The notes beneath the pieces are model-generated. The model did not search any database. It was not told the DNA's origin and worked only from the letters and a program-made list of their open reading frames with translations. From positions 1 through 22,796 of the forward strand of contig JAEEOD010000028.1 of the NCBI GenBank assembly GCA_016284115.1: 22,796 bases of DNA, read 5' to 3'. A program made the translations under genes and the position numbers. Source of the DNA: Bacteroidaceae bacterium. GTDB taxonomy: Bacteria; Bacteroidota; Bacteroidia; Bacteroidales; Bacteroidaceae. Below, piece by piece: positions 16,872-22,796 of this stretch (its first letter is position 1; each line of letters starts with the position of its first letter).

Positions 16872-17480
16872 ATGATTCGTAGATGCGCCATATTATTTCT
16901 AGCACTGAATTTCTGCATACAGCTCACTGGCCTGGCACAAGACACAAACACCAACCAGTCGGGACAAATGTATATTACCCGAGGCTTCGTTTATGAAGGC
17001 GACACTATCCCTTGGATTCAGCTGCGAACAGTGCATATATTCAAGGAACTTCAGTTCAAGAAGAAAAAAGATTACGAACAATACCAACGTTTGATTCGAG
17101 ACGTAAAAAAGGTGTTGCCCATAGCCAATGAAGTGAATTCTGCCATTATTGAGACTTACGAATATCTGCAAACCATACCCAACGAGAAAGAACGCAAGCG
17201 CCACATCAAAGACCTTGAAAAAGGCATCAAACAGCAATATACCCCTCGCTTGAAGAAACTCACCACACGACAAGGTAAACTACTAATTCGTCTTATCGAT
17301 CGTCAAAGCAATCAAACTACCTACGAGTTGGTTAAGGCTTTCCTTGGATCTTTCCGTGCCACCACCTATCAGGTCTTTGCTTCTTTATTCGGATTTAGTT
17401 TAAAGAAGCACTATGACCCAGAAGGCGATGATGCCCTAACAGAAAGAGTTATCATTCTGGTGGAGAATGGGCAGGTATAG
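16872..17480 (+). CDS. DUF4294 family protein, secreted
   Basis: This 202-residue protein has a signal peptide (MIRRCAILFLALNFCIQLTGLAQ). The mature part begins with GFVYEGDTIPWIQLRTVHIF and continues as a charged, helical domain. The segments FKKKKDYEQYQRLIRDVKKV, IIETYEYLQTIPNEKERKRH and QQYTPRLKKLTTRQGKLLIR are strongly conserved in DUF4294 proteins of Bacteroidetes. The C terminus HYDPEGDDALTERVIILVEN is also typical, so the gene is full length. Its function is not established; the location is periplasm or outer-membrane surface. The ATG at 16872 is required for the signal peptide. It is divergent from the HhH/barrel gene. Confidence 0.88.
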   Translation: MIRRCAILFLALNFCIQLTGLAQDTNTNQSGQMYITRGFVYEGDTIPWIQLRTVHIFKELQFKKKKDYEQYQRLIRDVKKVLPIANEVNSAIIETYEYLQTIPNEKERKRHIKDLEKGIKQQYTPRLKKLTTRQGKLLIRLIDRQSNQTTYELVKAFLGSFRATTYQVFASLFGFSLKKHYDPEGDDALTERVIILVENGQV

Positions 17481-17711
17481 AGTGGATCTCCAGGAGATAA
17501 TCTTATATCTTCTACAGTAATTGTATGCCCTTTATAAGGACCAGAATTCACATTTCTTTTGTTCACCCTAAGTTCAACTGACAAAAACTTCAAAGACTAC
17601 AAGTTTACCATTTTCTTTGCGGAAATGCAGGAATTCCATGCGGTCATCGGGTATTTTTTCTCCTGTTGACAAGTCCTCTTCCACTACACGATTTTTGATT
17701 AATGGTAACAA
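17481..17711 (-). other. intergenic stretch with coding-like minus-strand frames (possible gene remnant)
   Basis: Directly after the stop of the transporter fusion, and in the same frame, the minus strand stays open for 45 codons (17711-17577), with protein-like content such as NRVVEEDLSTGEKIPDDR and EFLHFRKENGKLVVFEVF. The next frame then stays open from about 17593 into the DUF4294 3' end, with NSGPYKGHTITVEDIRLSPG. A single frameshift would join them. I do not recognise the product. It could be a decayed gene or chance; no start codon context, promoter or terminator is seen. Confidence 0.35.
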
Positions 17712-19670
17712 TCAGATTGTATCATCAAAGTAATAACCATAACCTTGACGATTGGCTATGTTCTGTGCATAAAAACCGAGCTTCTTACGTAAACGAGTAA
17801 TATTCACATCCACCGTACGGTCAGTGACTATAACCCCTCTCCAAAGACTATCCATCAACTGTTGTCTGGAGAATACTTGTCCTTTGCTTGAAAGCAACAA
17901 ACATATAAGTTCGAATTCTGTGCGTGTGAGACTTACAACTGTCCCATCAGCTATAACCGTTTTTTTATCAATATTTACCTGTAAACCTTTATACTGCAAG
18001 ATTGTTTTACCCAAACGCGACTCTACTACATTCATTACATAATCGCCAAGTTTTTCGCATTCGGCAATGATGTCATTATAATAGGTTGCTATAAAATATG
18101 ATGATTTGTGTTCGTTTAATTCATTGATACTTTCTGATTTCAGTTGATCACGCAGTATATTAATATCCTTTTCTATCTCTTGAGAAGTATTGAGAGTCTG
18201 GTCTTCTCGTCTCCCACTGAGTACTACCAACATTTGGGTCAGTGATTCATTCACTAATCTCATCATCTCGTAAAGATGTGAATATTGTTGTGTGGTAAAA
18301 TCTTCTTTTACATATAAACGATGCTGAATGGTTCTCGCTATCTTATAACAAGCATCACCTATAGATTCCAATTCACCTATCTGACGAAGCATATCACGAA
18401 CCTTTCCTTTAGTGTCATCAGATAAATGTTTCTCACTTACCTTTCCTAAATATGTTGCTATCTCAATCTCCATATTATCAGCTATTTCCTCATATCTGGA
18501 AATACGTTCGAATAGCCTATCAAATTCCTTGTTATCTTTCTCATCAAGCAAGTTTCTCGTCATACCAAACATTCGCTGCATCCTTTCAGCAAAATGGACT
18601 ATTTCCTTTTGTGCTTGAAGAACAGATATTTCTGGAGTTGCCATCAAACCAGCATTGATATAATGAAGAGTTGTCTTGTGCTCTTTATTATCTTTAGGCA
18701 ACAATTTACAAACCACTTTCTCCAATTGTGGAATGAATGATATGAGAATGGCTGTATTAAGCACATTGAAGCAGGTGTGGAACAAGGCCAAAACAACAGG
18801 TAATCGCTCAGTTTGACCAGATAAAGAAGGATCATAGCCAACTATGCCACAAACCATATCAACAAACGGATAGAACACACAGAGTATCCAAATGACACCA
18901 AAGACATTGAATAGCAAATGGGCCAAAGCAGCTCTGCGTGCTTCAATGCCAGCTCCCAAAGCAGCTAAATTTGCAGTAGCTGTGGTTCCAATATTCTCAC
19001 CCATCACCAACGCAATGCCCAAATATATGGGCAAAACACCTGTAGAACATAATAAAATGGTGATGGCCATAACAACAGCTGAAGATTGTACAATACATGT
19101 TATCAGTGTTCCGACAACCAAGAATAATATGATAGTTAGGTAACTGTTGGTATCAAATGAAGCAAAGAAATTCATGATATCGGCATTCTGTTCCAAATTC
19201 ATACTCTTTCCAGTATCACTAAGCAATACCAATGACCAAAACAAAAATCCCAATCCGAAAAGCAAATCCCCTACTACATTATGGCGTTGTTTATAAATCA
19301 ACACCATTCCTATCAGGAAAGATGGAAACACCACATTGGATAGATCGAAATTATAACCAAAAGACATTATCCAGGCAGTGAGTGTTGTTCCAATATTAGC
19401 TCCCATAATAATGGAAATGGCTTGAGCCAAAGTCAACATTCCTGCAGATACAAATGAAACTGTCATAACAGTAGTTGCTGAAGATGACTGAACGGCACAT
19501 GTAACAAATGCACCTGTCAGCATACCAGTAAAACGGTTGGCAGTCATTTTAGCAAGAGTATGACGAAGACTGGATCCTGTAAGTTTTTGTAAAGACTCAC
19601 TCATCATTTTCATTCCAAAAATGAGTAATGAAAGTGAGCCAAGTAGTTTGAATACTAAGTTAATTGTCAT
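17712..19670 (-). CDS. Na/Pi cotransporter with PhoU-like domain fused to a C-terminal OmpR/PhoB-type winged-helix DNA-binding domain
   Basis: The 652-residue chain has three parts. Residues 1-325 are an NptA-type sodium/phosphate cotransporter with the two inverted repeats marked by QSSSATTVMT (61-70) and QSSAVVMAIT (195-204). MGANIGTT (89-96) and MGENIGTT (223-230) follow them. Residues about 345-550 are a helical PhoU-like domain, with EISRYEEIADNME-like and IGELESIGDACYKIART segments. Residues about 555-652 are a whole winged-helix domain of the OmpR/PhoB class: beta platform LQVNIDKKTVIADGTVVSLT, helix EFELICLLLSS, then SRQQLMDSLW. The recognition helix is DRTVDVNITRLRKKLG (617-632) and the wing RQGYGYYF (641-648). 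There is no receiver domain. Known Bacteroides homologues, as I recall them, stop after the PhoU part near VVESR. The frame is unbroken across the junction. It is likely an inner-membrane transporter able to touch DNA, but that role is inference. Confidence 0.93.
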   Translation of the reverse strand: MTINLVFKLLGSLSLLIFGMKMMSESLQKLTGSSLRHTLAKMTANRFTGMLTGAFVTCAVQSSSATTVMTVSFVSAGMLTLAQAISIIMGANIGTTLTAWIMSFGYNFDLSNVVFPSFLIGMVLIYKQRHNVVGDLLFGLGFLFWSLVLLSDTGKSMNLEQNADIMNFFASFDTNSYLTIILFLVVGTLITCIVQSSAVVMAITILLCSTGVLPIYLGIALVMGENIGTTATANLAALGAGIEARRAALAHLLFNVFGVIWILCVFYPFVDMVCGIVGYDPSLSGQTERLPVVLALFHTCFNVLNTAILISFIPQLEKVVCKLLPKDNKEHKTTLHYINAGLMATPEISVLQAQKEIVHFAERMQRMFGMTRNLLDEKDNKEFDRLFERISRYEEIADNMEIEIATYLGKVSEKHLSDDTKGKVRDMLRQIGELESIGDACYKIARTIQHRLYVKEDFTTQQYSHLYEMMRLVNESLTQMLVVLSGRREDQTLNTSQEIEKDINILRDQLKSESINELNEHKSSYFIATYYNDIIAECEKLGDYVMNVVESRLGKTILQYKGLQVNIDKKTVIADGTVVSLTRTEFELICLLLSSKGQVFSRQQLMDSLWRGVIVTDRTVDVNITRLRKKLGFYAQNIANRQGYGYYFDDTI

Positions 19671-19677
19671 AATATTA

Positions 19678-19695
19678 CTTGTTTAGCTTGTTTGC
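19678..19695 (-). repeat. tandem 9-bp direct repeat in the transporter-fusion leader
   Basis: The minus strand reads GCAAACAAG followed at once by CTAAACAAG, sharing seven identical bases (AAACAAG) at a 9-bp period, 8 bp upstream of the start codon. OmpR/PhoB-type proteins bind direct repeats, usually with an 11-bp period, so this is only a tentative operator candidate. Confidence 0.3.
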
Positions 19696-19699
19696 TAAG

Positions 19700-19707
19700 C
19701 AAAATTA
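19700..19707 (-). promoter_or_regulatory. -7-like box of the transporter-fusion gene
   Basis: The minus strand reads TAATTTTG, matching TAnnTTTG, 29 bp before the start codon. No -33 element stands out, because the upstream terminator occupies that position. Confidence 0.4.
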
Positions 19708-19708
19708 C

Positions 19709-19737
19709 AAAAAATCCCCAAAATAAATTTTGGGGAT
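19709..19737 (-). terminator. intrinsic terminator of the trmH-metallophosphoesterase operon
   Basis: An 11-bp perfect inverted repeat (ATCCCCAAAAT / ATTTTGGGGAT, 19714-19724 and 19727-19737) with a 2-nt spacer is followed on the minus strand by a run of T. It lies 31 bp past the metallophosphoesterase stop and separates that operon from the transporter fusion downstream. Confidence 0.85.
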
Positions 19738-19768
19738 GAGGTTACAATTTGGTTACTTTGTAAAAAGC

Positions 19769-20842
19769 TTATTTCTCTATCACCATATCGAACTGATCGA
19801 AAGGAGCCGTACGATGAGCCAAATGTTTTGTGGTAGGAGAAATCCCAAATAAAGGGGAATAGGTATTTACCTTAATGGTTTTACCATCAGGCAAAAACTC
19901 CAGGATGCGAAGCCATCCATCACCACCATTGCCTTCCCATCCTCCACCAAGGATTTGCACATTGAACATCATTTGATGAACAGTCTTTCCAGTAGAATTT
20001 TTATCATTACGATAAGCTACTGAGTCTTCAAAATCACCTGGAACACCTGTGTGCCCACAAAGTACCAGACGGATATTCTTGCAAGGATAGATTAACTTGT
20101 CCCAAATCTCCTGACCATAATTGCGAGGTTGAATCTTGTAATTCTCGTTGCTTGTACGATTAGCAGTACGCTCACGCAAGAAAGAATGGGTAATGAAAAT
20201 AACTGTATGGTCTTTATATTGTTCACTATCTACCAAACCTTTTGCCCAATTCAACACTTCATCGCGAGGAGCCCATTCTGCAGCAATCACCAAAATCTTG
20301 CCCCAATGTTCATCTTCAAACTCATAAGCAGCATTTTCCAAAGAAACCTTACCCTCACGATTAGGAAAAGCAGCGACCACACAATCCATCCATTTGGAGT
20401 TTCTTTCAATGGGGAAATATTCAGGGAAATGTGTAAATCCTTCATCACCACGCACATATCCATATTCATGATTACCTGTTGCAATGATATAAGGCACTTT
20501 ATTGTCCAAACGGGCCATACAATGAGAAGCCCATTCCCACATTTGGCGACTGGTTTGGTTCAACATCTTACGATTACGAACTATATTCTCATTCTGCTCC
20601 ACCATATCACCAGTAACCAATACAGCCTTAATATTCAAATTATCAATATTATCGGCACACCAAACAGTAGTGAGTTCATATAGAGGTTGGTTGATATCAT
20701 ACTTGGTATATCCCTGAGGATCACCCAACAATATCATAGAGAAAGAATTAGGGTTAGAAAGATGTTGCTGATCTGCTCTATCTTGTGCTTTAACCATCAA
20801 GCACACAAAGCACAAAGCCAAAAAGATTCTTGTTTTCATCAT
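19769..20842 (-). CDS. secreted calcineurin-like metallophosphoesterase
   Basis: This 357-residue protein has a signal peptide (MMKTRIFLALCFVCLMVKAQ), so it acts in the periplasm or outside the cell. It carries the metal-binding motifs of the calcineurin-like superfamily in order. These are ILLGDPQGY (Asp41, with Gln43 where many members have His), VTGDMVEQN (Asp79), ATGNHEYGY (Asn124, His125), FITHSF (His219) and CGHTG (His264). The replacement of the first-motif His by Gln is also seen in other members. The substrate is unknown; a phosphodiester or phosphomonoester is likely. Two adjacent ATGs (20842 and 20839) are possible starts. It begins 18 bp after the stop of the RNA methyltransferase gene, so the two probably form an operon that ends in the strong terminator at 19709-19737. 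Confidence 0.92.
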   Translation of the reverse strand: MMKTRIFLALCFVCLMVKAQDRADQQHLSNPNSFSMILLGDPQGYTKYDINQPLYELTTVWCADNIDNLNIKAVLVTGDMVEQNENIVRNRKMLNQTSRQMWEWASHCMARLDNKVPYIIATGNHEYGYVRGDEGFTHFPEYFPIERNSKWMDCVVAAFPNREGKVSLENAAYEFEDEHWGKILVIAAEWAPRDEVLNWAKGLVDSEQYKDHTVIFITHSFLRERTANRTSNENYKIQPRNYGQEIWDKLIYPCKNIRLVLCGHTGVPGDFEDSVAYRNDKNSTGKTVHQMMFNVQILGGGWEGNGGDGWLRILEFLPDGKTIKVNTYSPLFGISPTTKHLAHRTAPFDQFDMVIEK

Positions 20843-20860
20843 ATCATAGATTTAAGGTTA

Positions 20861-21388
20861 TTATCTTAGTTTCTTGAATAAATCCCAAATTACGATGCCA
20901 GTAGTAACACTAACATTCAGAGAATGTTTGGTACCATATTGCGGTATTTCTATGCAACCATCACTCATATCCACAACTTCTTGCTGCACTCCTTTTACTT
21001 CATGACCCATCACAATGGCATATTTTTTAGACTTATCCAATTGTAGATTCTGAAGCATAGTACTACCTTCAGCTTGCTCTACTGAATAAACAATGTAATT
21101 CTGTTCATGTAATGCCTTGACTGCATCACAAGTATCTTTATAGTATTGCCAATCAACTGTAAATTCTGCTCCCAAAGCAGTTTTATGTAATTCTACCTGA
21201 GGTGGTTGTGCTGTAATGCCACAAAGATAAATACTCTCAATACGAAAAGCATCACAAGTACGAAATACACTACCTACATTATAGACACTTCGTACATTAT
21301 CAAGAACCACCACTAAAGGTAATTTTTTAGCTTCCTTAAACTCTTCAACACTTATTCTATTCAATTCTGTTACCTTGAGTTTACGCAT
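20861..21388 (-). CDS. TrmH/SpoU-family RNA methyltransferase
   Basis: This 175-residue cytoplasmic SPOUT methyltransferase probably 2'-O-methylates a ribose in tRNA or rRNA. The three SpoU motifs are present. Motif 1 is LDNVRSVYNVGSVFRTCDAF (29-48), with Asn31 and catalytic Arg43. Motif 2 is YAIVMGHEVKGV (123-134), with Gly128 and Glu130. Motif 3 is IEIPQYGTKHSLNVSVTTGI (146-165), with SLNVS lining the knotted SAM pocket. The short N terminus lacks the L30e-like RNA-binding extension of some family members, so the exact target nucleotide cannot be assigned. It is first gene of a two-gene operon with the metallophosphoesterase. A TACCTTTG box lies 34 bp upstream of its ATG. Confidence 0.93.
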   Translation of the reverse strand: MRKLKVTELNRISVEEFKEAKKLPLVVVLDNVRSVYNVGSVFRTCDAFRIESIYLCGITAQPPQVELHKTALGAEFTVDWQYYKDTCDAVKALHEQNYIVYSVEQAEGSTMLQNLQLDKSKKYAIVMGHEVKGVQQEVVDMSDGCIEIPQYGTKHSLNVSVTTGIVIWDLFKKLR

Positions 21389-21422
21389 AACTACACCTTA
21401 TTTTGCTATCTATATTATATCG

Positions 21423-21430
21423 CAAAGGTA
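21423..21430 (-). promoter_or_regulatory. -7 promoter box of the trmH-like gene
   Basis: The minus strand reads TACCTTTG, an exact TAnnTTTG match, 34 bp upstream of the start codon. A good -33 TTTG is not present; the near-DnaA-box at 21451-21459 lies just upstream. Confidence 0.5.
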
Positions 21431-21747
21431 GTACATTTTGTTCACAATGCTGTTGATAATTGTTGAAAACTTGTGAAGAAAAAAATGAAGAAAGGTATTG
21501 TATTATTCAAAGAAAACACTATACGGACCTGATTATAATACCTCCAAAAAAAATAATAATAATTTTTTCTTCTATTATTAACATAGTTTTTCAACCATTT
21601 TTAGCATAGAGTATTCAATAAAGTTATTACCTTTGCCTATGAAAAACAGAAGGTTGGATATATACAAGAAAAAGTTATCAACATTTTCAACTGACTATAA
21701 TCATCAACAAAAAGATTTATTTCAATAAAATAAAAAATAAAATAATA
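21431..21747. other. AT-rich divergent intergenic region, candidate replication origin (oriC)
   Basis: This gap between the divergent trmH-like and nadA genes holds a cluster of near-DnaA-box 9-mers. TTATCAACA occurs on the minus strand at 21451-21459 and on the plus strand at 21675-21683, one mismatch from TTATCCACA. Relatives are TTTTCAACA (minus, 21461-21469), TTTTCAACC (21588-21596), TTTTCAACT (21684-21692) and TCATCAACA (21701-21709). Two nearly pure AT stretches (about 21544-21582 and 21711-21750) could serve as unwinding elements. Genes on either side point outward and are G+T-rich on their coding strands, as expected where leading strands diverge. No dnaA gene is in the window and no exact consensus box is present, so this remains a candidate. 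Confidence 0.4.
21628..21635 (+). promoter_or_regulatory. nadA: -7 promoter box of nadA
   Basis: TACCTTTG matches TAnnTTTG and lies 112 bp upstream of the nadA start, implying a leader of about 105 nt that contains two DnaA-box-like 9-mers. No clear -33 element is seen. Confidence 0.45.
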
Positions 21748-22695
21748 ATGATAGTTATGGATAATCTGGTAGAAAAAATCAAGCAACTAAAAGAAGTAAA
21801 AAATGCTGTTATTATGGCACATTACTATCAAACAAGTGATATACAGGATATTGCAGATTATGTTGGTGATAGTTTAGCTTTAGCTCAGCAAGCTGCAAAG
21901 ACAAAAGCAGATATCATAGTGCTTTGTGGTGTACATTTCATGGGTGAAACAGCTAAGATATTGTGTCCAGATAAGAAAGTGTTGATACCAGATATTAATG
22001 CTGGGTGTTCTTTAGCTGATAGTTGTCCAGCTGATGAGTTTGGTAAGTTTGTTAAAGATCATCCTGGTTATACCGTTATATCTTATGTAAATACTTCTGC
22101 AGCTGTAAAAGCATATACTGATGTGGTTGTAACATCATCTAATGCTAAGCAAATAGTTGAGAGTTTTCCTCCAGAAGAGAAAATAATATTCGGACCTGAC
22201 CATAACCTTGGTAATTATATAAATTCGATTACAAGGCGAAATATGCTGCTTTGGAATGGTGCTTGTCATGTACATGCTAAATTCTCAGTAGAAAAGATTA
22301 TTGAATTAAAGAAAATTTATCCACAGGCTAAAATTCTTGCACATCCAGAATGTAAAGGTGCTGTATTGAAATTGGCTGATTTTGTGGGTTCTACAGCTGC
22401 TATTTTGAAATATGCTAAGAATAATGAATCAAAGGAGTTCATTATAGCTACCGAATCAGGTATTCTACATAAGATGCAGTTGGCTTGTCCACAAAAAGTA
22501 TTTATTCCTGCTCCACCAGAAGACAGTAATTGTGCATGCAATGAGTGCAATTTTATGAGAATGAATACTATGGAAAAACTGTATAATTGTCTATATAATG
22601 AAACTCCTGAAATTATGATTGATAAAAAAATCGCTGAAAAAGCTATAAAGCCTATTCAGCGAATGTTGGAAATTTCTGCCAAATTAGGATTGTAA
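21748..22695 (+). CDS. nadA: quinolinate synthase NadA
   Basis: NadA condenses iminoaspartate with dihydroxyacetone phosphate to form quinolinate in de novo NAD synthesis, using an oxygen-sensitive [4Fe-4S] cluster. The 315-residue protein has the usual triple-domain pattern. The substrate motif AHYYQ (24-28), the GVHFMGETAKIL segment (61-72) and Cys87 in INAGCSLADSCP mark the first domain. Cys173 in WNGACHVHAKF and His199-Pro-Glu in LAHPECK mark the second. The NCACNECNFMRMN region (261-273) supplies the third cluster cysteine. ATGs at 21748 and 21757 are both possible starts. nadB and nadC are not adjacent. Codons end mostly in A or T and the coding strand is G+T-rich, unlike mutS. The 3' end overlaps the rdgB-like gene by 12 bp. 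Confidence 0.97.
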   Translation: MIVMDNLVEKIKQLKEVKNAVIMAHYYQTSDIQDIADYVGDSLALAQQAAKTKADIIVLCGVHFMGETAKILCPDKKVLIPDINAGCSLADSCPADEFGKFVKDHPGYTVISYVNTSAAVKAYTDVVVTSSNAKQIVESFPPEEKIIFGPDHNLGNYINSITRRNMLLWNGACHVHAKFSVEKIIELKKIYPQAKILAHPECKGAVLKLADFVGSTAAILKYAKNNESKEFIIATESGILHKMQLACPQKVFIPAPPEDSNCACNECNFMRMNTMEKLYNCLYNETPEIMIDKKIAEKAIKPIQRMLEISAKLGL

Positions 22696-22796
22696 AAAGG
22701 CAACTAATTTTTTGATGGCACGTGCTCGGTGACTGATACTATTTTTTACATCTTCACCAAGTTCAGCAAATGTCTTATCAAATTCTTTAGGCATGA
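22684..22796 (-). CDS. rdgB: RdgB/HAM1-type non-canonical purine NTP pyrophosphatase, C-terminal fragment
   Basis: The last 37 codons of a gene continue past the right edge of the window. The visible C terminus contains KEFDKTFAELGEDVKNSISH followed by RARAIKKLVAFLQS. The elements TFAEL and K-x2-ISHRAxA are the conserved C-terminal signature of the RdgB/HAM1 family; ISHR contacts the nucleotide base. These enzymes hydrolyse dITP, ITP and XTP to monophosphates and keep damaged purines out of DNA. Only the tail is visible, so completeness cannot be judged. The stop lies inside the 3' end of the convergent nadA gene, a 12-bp overlap with no terminator. Confidence 0.85.
   Translation of the reverse strand, partial: MPKEFDKTFAELGEDVKNSISHRARAIKKLVAFLQS

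Noticed and set aside
20129..20683. Plus-strand open frame of 184 codons antisense to the metallophosphoesterase
   Set aside because: The opposite strand carries all the metallophosphoesterase motifs; this translation has no domain and no start context.
21639..21728. Short frame of 29 codons (MKNRRLDIYKKKLS...) between the nadA -7 box and nadA
   Set aside because: Its ATG lies at or before the predicted transcription start, and it covers the DnaA-box-like sequences; there is no independent support for translation.
1..22796. CRISPR array, insertion sequence, prophage or defence island
   Set aside because: No regularly spaced repeats, transposase, integrase, tRNA or phage-like genes are visible on either strand.

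Overview
The window looks like ordinary chromosome from a member of the order Bacteroidales, near Bacteroides or Prevotella. The evidence is promoter-like TAnnTTTG boxes (the Bacteroidetes -7 element) upstream of most transcription units, the general lack of strong Shine-Dalgarno sequences, and typical Bacteroidales proteins: a DUF4294 protein, a helix-hairpin-helix protein with an outer-membrane barrel, a PAP2 phosphatase with a C-terminal barrel, and a 192-residue rubrerythrin. There is no rRNA, tRNA, CRISPR array, insertion sequence or prophage.

Layout. 1-630 is the 3' part of a BadF/BadG-type sugar kinase. 612-6432 (minus strand) is a five-gene tripartite ABC export operon in the order tolC-like, hlyD-like lipoprotein, tandem ATPase, permease, permease. 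It resembles E. coli ybhGFSR with its own outer-membrane channel. An AraC-type regulator (6595-7485) is divergent from it and is its likely controller. Rubrerythrin (minus) and a membrane-anchored NUC1 nuclease (plus) diverge from a shared promoter region near 8100-8140. A PAP2/barrel protein (9199-11001) converges on a radical SAM protein (11057-11830) across a bidirectional terminator. Between the radical SAM gene and mutS lies a compact minus-strand unit with a promoter and an intrinsic terminator that could encode a small RNA of about 70 nt. mutS converges on the HhH/barrel gene with two bases between them. DUF4294 follows on the plus strand.

The right third holds the most unusual gene: a minus-strand Na/Pi cotransporter with a PhoU-like cytoplasmic domain, fused in frame to a complete OmpR/PhoB-type winged-helix DNA-binding domain. 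This could be a membrane-tethered phosphate transporter, sensor and transcription factor in one chain. Just past its stop codon is an unexplained coding-like stretch. Next come a metallophosphoesterase and a TrmH/SpoU RNA methyltransferase, probably one operon ending in a strong terminator. A 359-bp AT-rich divergent intergenic region follows, with several near-DnaA-box 9-mers and an apparent change in strand composition; it is a candidate replication origin. The window ends with nadA and the last 37 codons of an rdgB-like gene that converges on it.

Most genes are housekeeping or envelope functions. The points most worth following up are the transporter-transcription factor fusion, the candidate small RNA, the possible origin, and the asymmetric nucleotide sites of the tandem ATPase. 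Several gene starts were moved inward from the longest open frame, as explained in each entry.
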